DNA of 64,000 nt from an uncultured Methanomicrobiales archaeon (lineage in GTDB: Archaea; Halobacteriota; Methanomicrobia; Methanomicrobiales; Methanospirillaceae): positions 1 through 64,000 of the forward strand of contig CAIKOD010000166.1 of the NCBI GenBank assembly GCA_903828975.1, given 5' to 3'. A program made the translations under genes and the position numbers. Numbering within the stretch: position 1 is the first letter of the stretch; each line of letters starts with the position of its first letter. Shown piece after piece: positions 62,037 to 64,000 of the stretch. The notes under the pieces were generated by a model that saw only the letters and a program-made list of their open reading frames with translations, made no database searches and had not been told where the DNA came from.

Positions 62037-62367
62037 ATGTAGTGTCGGGTTCTGAAATAACCATGCGGTAATGGCCGGCAGGTTACGTATTATAAAGATT
62101 TAAGGATATGATAATTCCCAGACGCCTGGCGAACAATTGAACAGGTACATAGGTCGAGTTTTGTTAAAAAATCAGAATACCCACATCTCTTTATTCTCTT
62201 ATACAATCTACTGAAGATTATGTTCTGGAACATTATGGCATTGAATATAATCTATTACGATGTTGGAGCCCCGTGTTTCCCCTGAATCGCCAGGAGAACA
62301 TCAACGTAATTAATAGTTGAAGCCAACAAATATTTCGTTGAGGGAATAAAATTCGGAGGATTATCTT

Positions 62368-63162
62368 ATGATCACCATCGTTCCAAAACCAACCGATTCT
62401 GCCGGTGATAATTCTACATCAATGGTCACTGAAGAACTCACCAAAGCCGGCGCAGCCTACAGGTTTATAAATCTCGATACTATTGACCCTTTTTCTAATC
62501 CCTGCTCAGATGAATTGATCTGGGTATGCGGGCTCCGTCAGGACGACCACCAGTTTGAAATTATCAATGCTCTTTCTGTAGACAATCACGTCATCAATTC
62601 ACCGGAGTCGATATTTACCTGCGCTAGTAAAGTAAAGACATCTGCACTCCTTCAAAAAAAAGGCATACGGACGCCGGAAACCCTTTTCACCGCCTCTTCA
62701 GAAATGGCTGGACATTTCATCGAACAGCATGGCAGAGTAGTATACAAACCCGTATACGGGTATGACGGAAACGGTATCTTTCTCATTAATTCTCTAGGGG
62801 AACTCGGAAAAGGCCCCTATTATCTTCAGGAATATGTCGCTAATGATTGTGATTACCGGATTTTTGTTATTAATGGGAGGTCTGTCGGAGCAATTGTGCG
62901 TCGTTCGGATTCACTTGCGCACAATATTCACCAGGGCGGTATTGGTATCCCGTGCATGATAGATAACGATATGGATGAAATGGCAGGGGAAGCCGCTATG
63001 GCTGTCGGGGTCGATTACGGCGGTGTTGACCTCCTCAAAGATAGGGAGGGTTATACCGTGCTGGAAGTAAATGGGACCCCCAACTGGCACTGCATGAGCG
63101 CCCCGATACCAAAACTTCTTGCAGAATACCTGATAACAAAGGAACGACAGTCCAGGTGTTAA
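62368..63162 (+). CDS. RimK-type ATP-grasp ligase (MptN/CofF-like)
   Basis: VVYKPVYGYDGNGIFLI...YYLQEYV...DYRIFVINGRSVGAIVRR...TVLEVNGTPNW. Confidence 0.82.
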   Translation: MITIVPKPTDSAGDNSTSMVTEELTKAGAAYRFINLDTIDPFSNPCSDELIWVCGLRQDDHQFEIINALSVDNHVINSPESIFTCASKVKTSALLQKKGIRTPETLFTASSEMAGHFIEQHGRVVYKPVYGYDGNGIFLINSLGELGKGPYYLQEYVANDCDYRIFVINGRSVGAIVRRSDSLAHNIHQGGIGIPCMIDNDMDEMAGEAAMAVGVDYGGVDLLKDREGYTVLEVNGTPNWHCMSAPIPKLLAEYLITKERQSRC

Positions 63163-63249
63163 TCTCAGGAGATTCTTTCACGGTTCAAAATTTGCGTATA
63201 TACCATTAAAATGTAAGTTTCCAGTTAACAAAGAGATGATTACCAGGTA

Positions 63250-63534
63250 TTACTGGGAATATTCCATTTCTTTTAAGGTTTTTTCTGCCAGTTCCTTCAT
63301 CCTTGCAGATATTCTTCCGGATGCGGAGAATTCCACGTCCTTCATGGCATTGGCAAGCTCGTTGCCGAGGACAAAAATCGCATATTTATGTTCCATTTTG
63401 CTCTTATGTGTCTGGTTAGGCAGGATTTTCAGGGAATAGTATTGTGCGAATTTAAGGTCCGGGTTGATGCTCTCAAAATAGTCCTTGATATTGAACAGCA
63501 TCTGGTGTAAGGTAATTAATTCCTCTTTGTGCAT
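63250..63534 (-). CDS. UPF0058 family protein
   Basis: MHKEELITLHQMLFNIKDYFESINPDLKFAQYYSLKILPNQTHKSKMEHKYAIFVLGNEL. Confidence 0.88.
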   Translation of the reverse strand: MHKEELITLHQMLFNIKDYFESINPDLKFAQYYSLKILPNQTHKSKMEHKYAIFVLGNELANAMKDVEFSASGRISARMKELAEKTLKEMEYSQ

Positions 63535-63598
63535 TTTGGTATCATCCCCAAGATCAAATGGTAAATTTTATCTTAAATAAGTATGGGGAAGAATTTAT

Positions 63599-64000
63599 TC
63601 AGGCGAATTTTATTAGTCTGATTGAGATGGGGCGCTTTATAATCCCCTTGAATTCGAGTGCGGCCACGTACTCCACGCCCGACTCGACCAGGTGGTCCAG
63701 GAGTTTCTGGTTCACTTCACTGTCAAGGACAACTCCCTTTATGTCACCATTCATCTCATCGAGTGACGTTTCTAAATCCCCAATTTTCATTTCACGGAGG
63801 ATTCCATAATCCTCTGACAGGAACCGTGCAATATGATGTCCCCGTACTGCCCTGAGGTGGTCTGTAAGCGTTTTTGGGGCTCCGTGTTTTTCTGCAGTTC
63901 GTGATTTTGGCCGGCGATCGTCCGATTCATCGGGTTTTCCAACAGGTTCGGGAGCAGGAGCAGGAACGAGAGGTTTTTCTGTTATACCTTGTTCCGCTTC
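63599..64000 (-). CDS. dnaG: DNA primase DnaG, C-terminal part (continues beyond the window)
   Basis: Open frame to the window edge, ending MKIGDLETSLDEMNGDIKGVVLDSEVNQKLLDHLVESGVEYVAALEFKGIIKRPISIRLIKF. Confidence 0.8.
   Translation of the reverse strand, partial: EAEQGITEKPLVPAPAPEPVGKPDESDDRRPKSRTAEKHGAPKTLTDHLRAVRGHHIARFLSEDYGILREMKIGDLETSLDEMNGDIKGVVLDSEVNQKLLDHLVESGVEYVAALEFKGIIKRPISIRLIKFA

Noticed and set aside
1-64000. tRNA, rRNA and transposase genes
   Set aside because: None could be recognised by eye; a tRNAscan-SE/Infernal run would be needed to exclude them.

Overview
The window is 64 kb of chromosome from a methanogenic archaeon, probably Methanomicrobiales-like. The basis is an archaeal histone, GatDE, L10e, DnaG, CarS, a partial TCA operon and UPF0058/UPF0212/DUF2070/DUF5350-type proteins. 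Housekeeping blocks flank an accessory region at about 16.5-40.3 kb. That region holds six proteins with archaeal type IV pilin N-termini, several carrying PKD, SdrD-B-like or LamG adhesin domains, next to a TadA-type secretion ATPase and a double-length TadC/ArlJ-type membrane protein. It also holds two vapBC modules, a pair of KaiC-like proteins (one with a ruined Walker A), and one copy of a two-gene cassette at each end. Each cassette pairs a sensor whose H-box lacks histidine with a KaiC/RecA-like protein lacking a P-loop. Other notable points are: a solute-binding protein of an ABC transporter that reads as circularly permuted; a pilin-adhesin gene interrupted at a G7 tract (possible phase variation or a sequencing error); a modular, locally inverted intergenic repeat family; tandem repeats in the N-terminus of the secretion ATPase; and a Tes-like radical SAM gene divergent from carS. 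All calls come from reading the sequence and the supplied ORFs. No database search was run.
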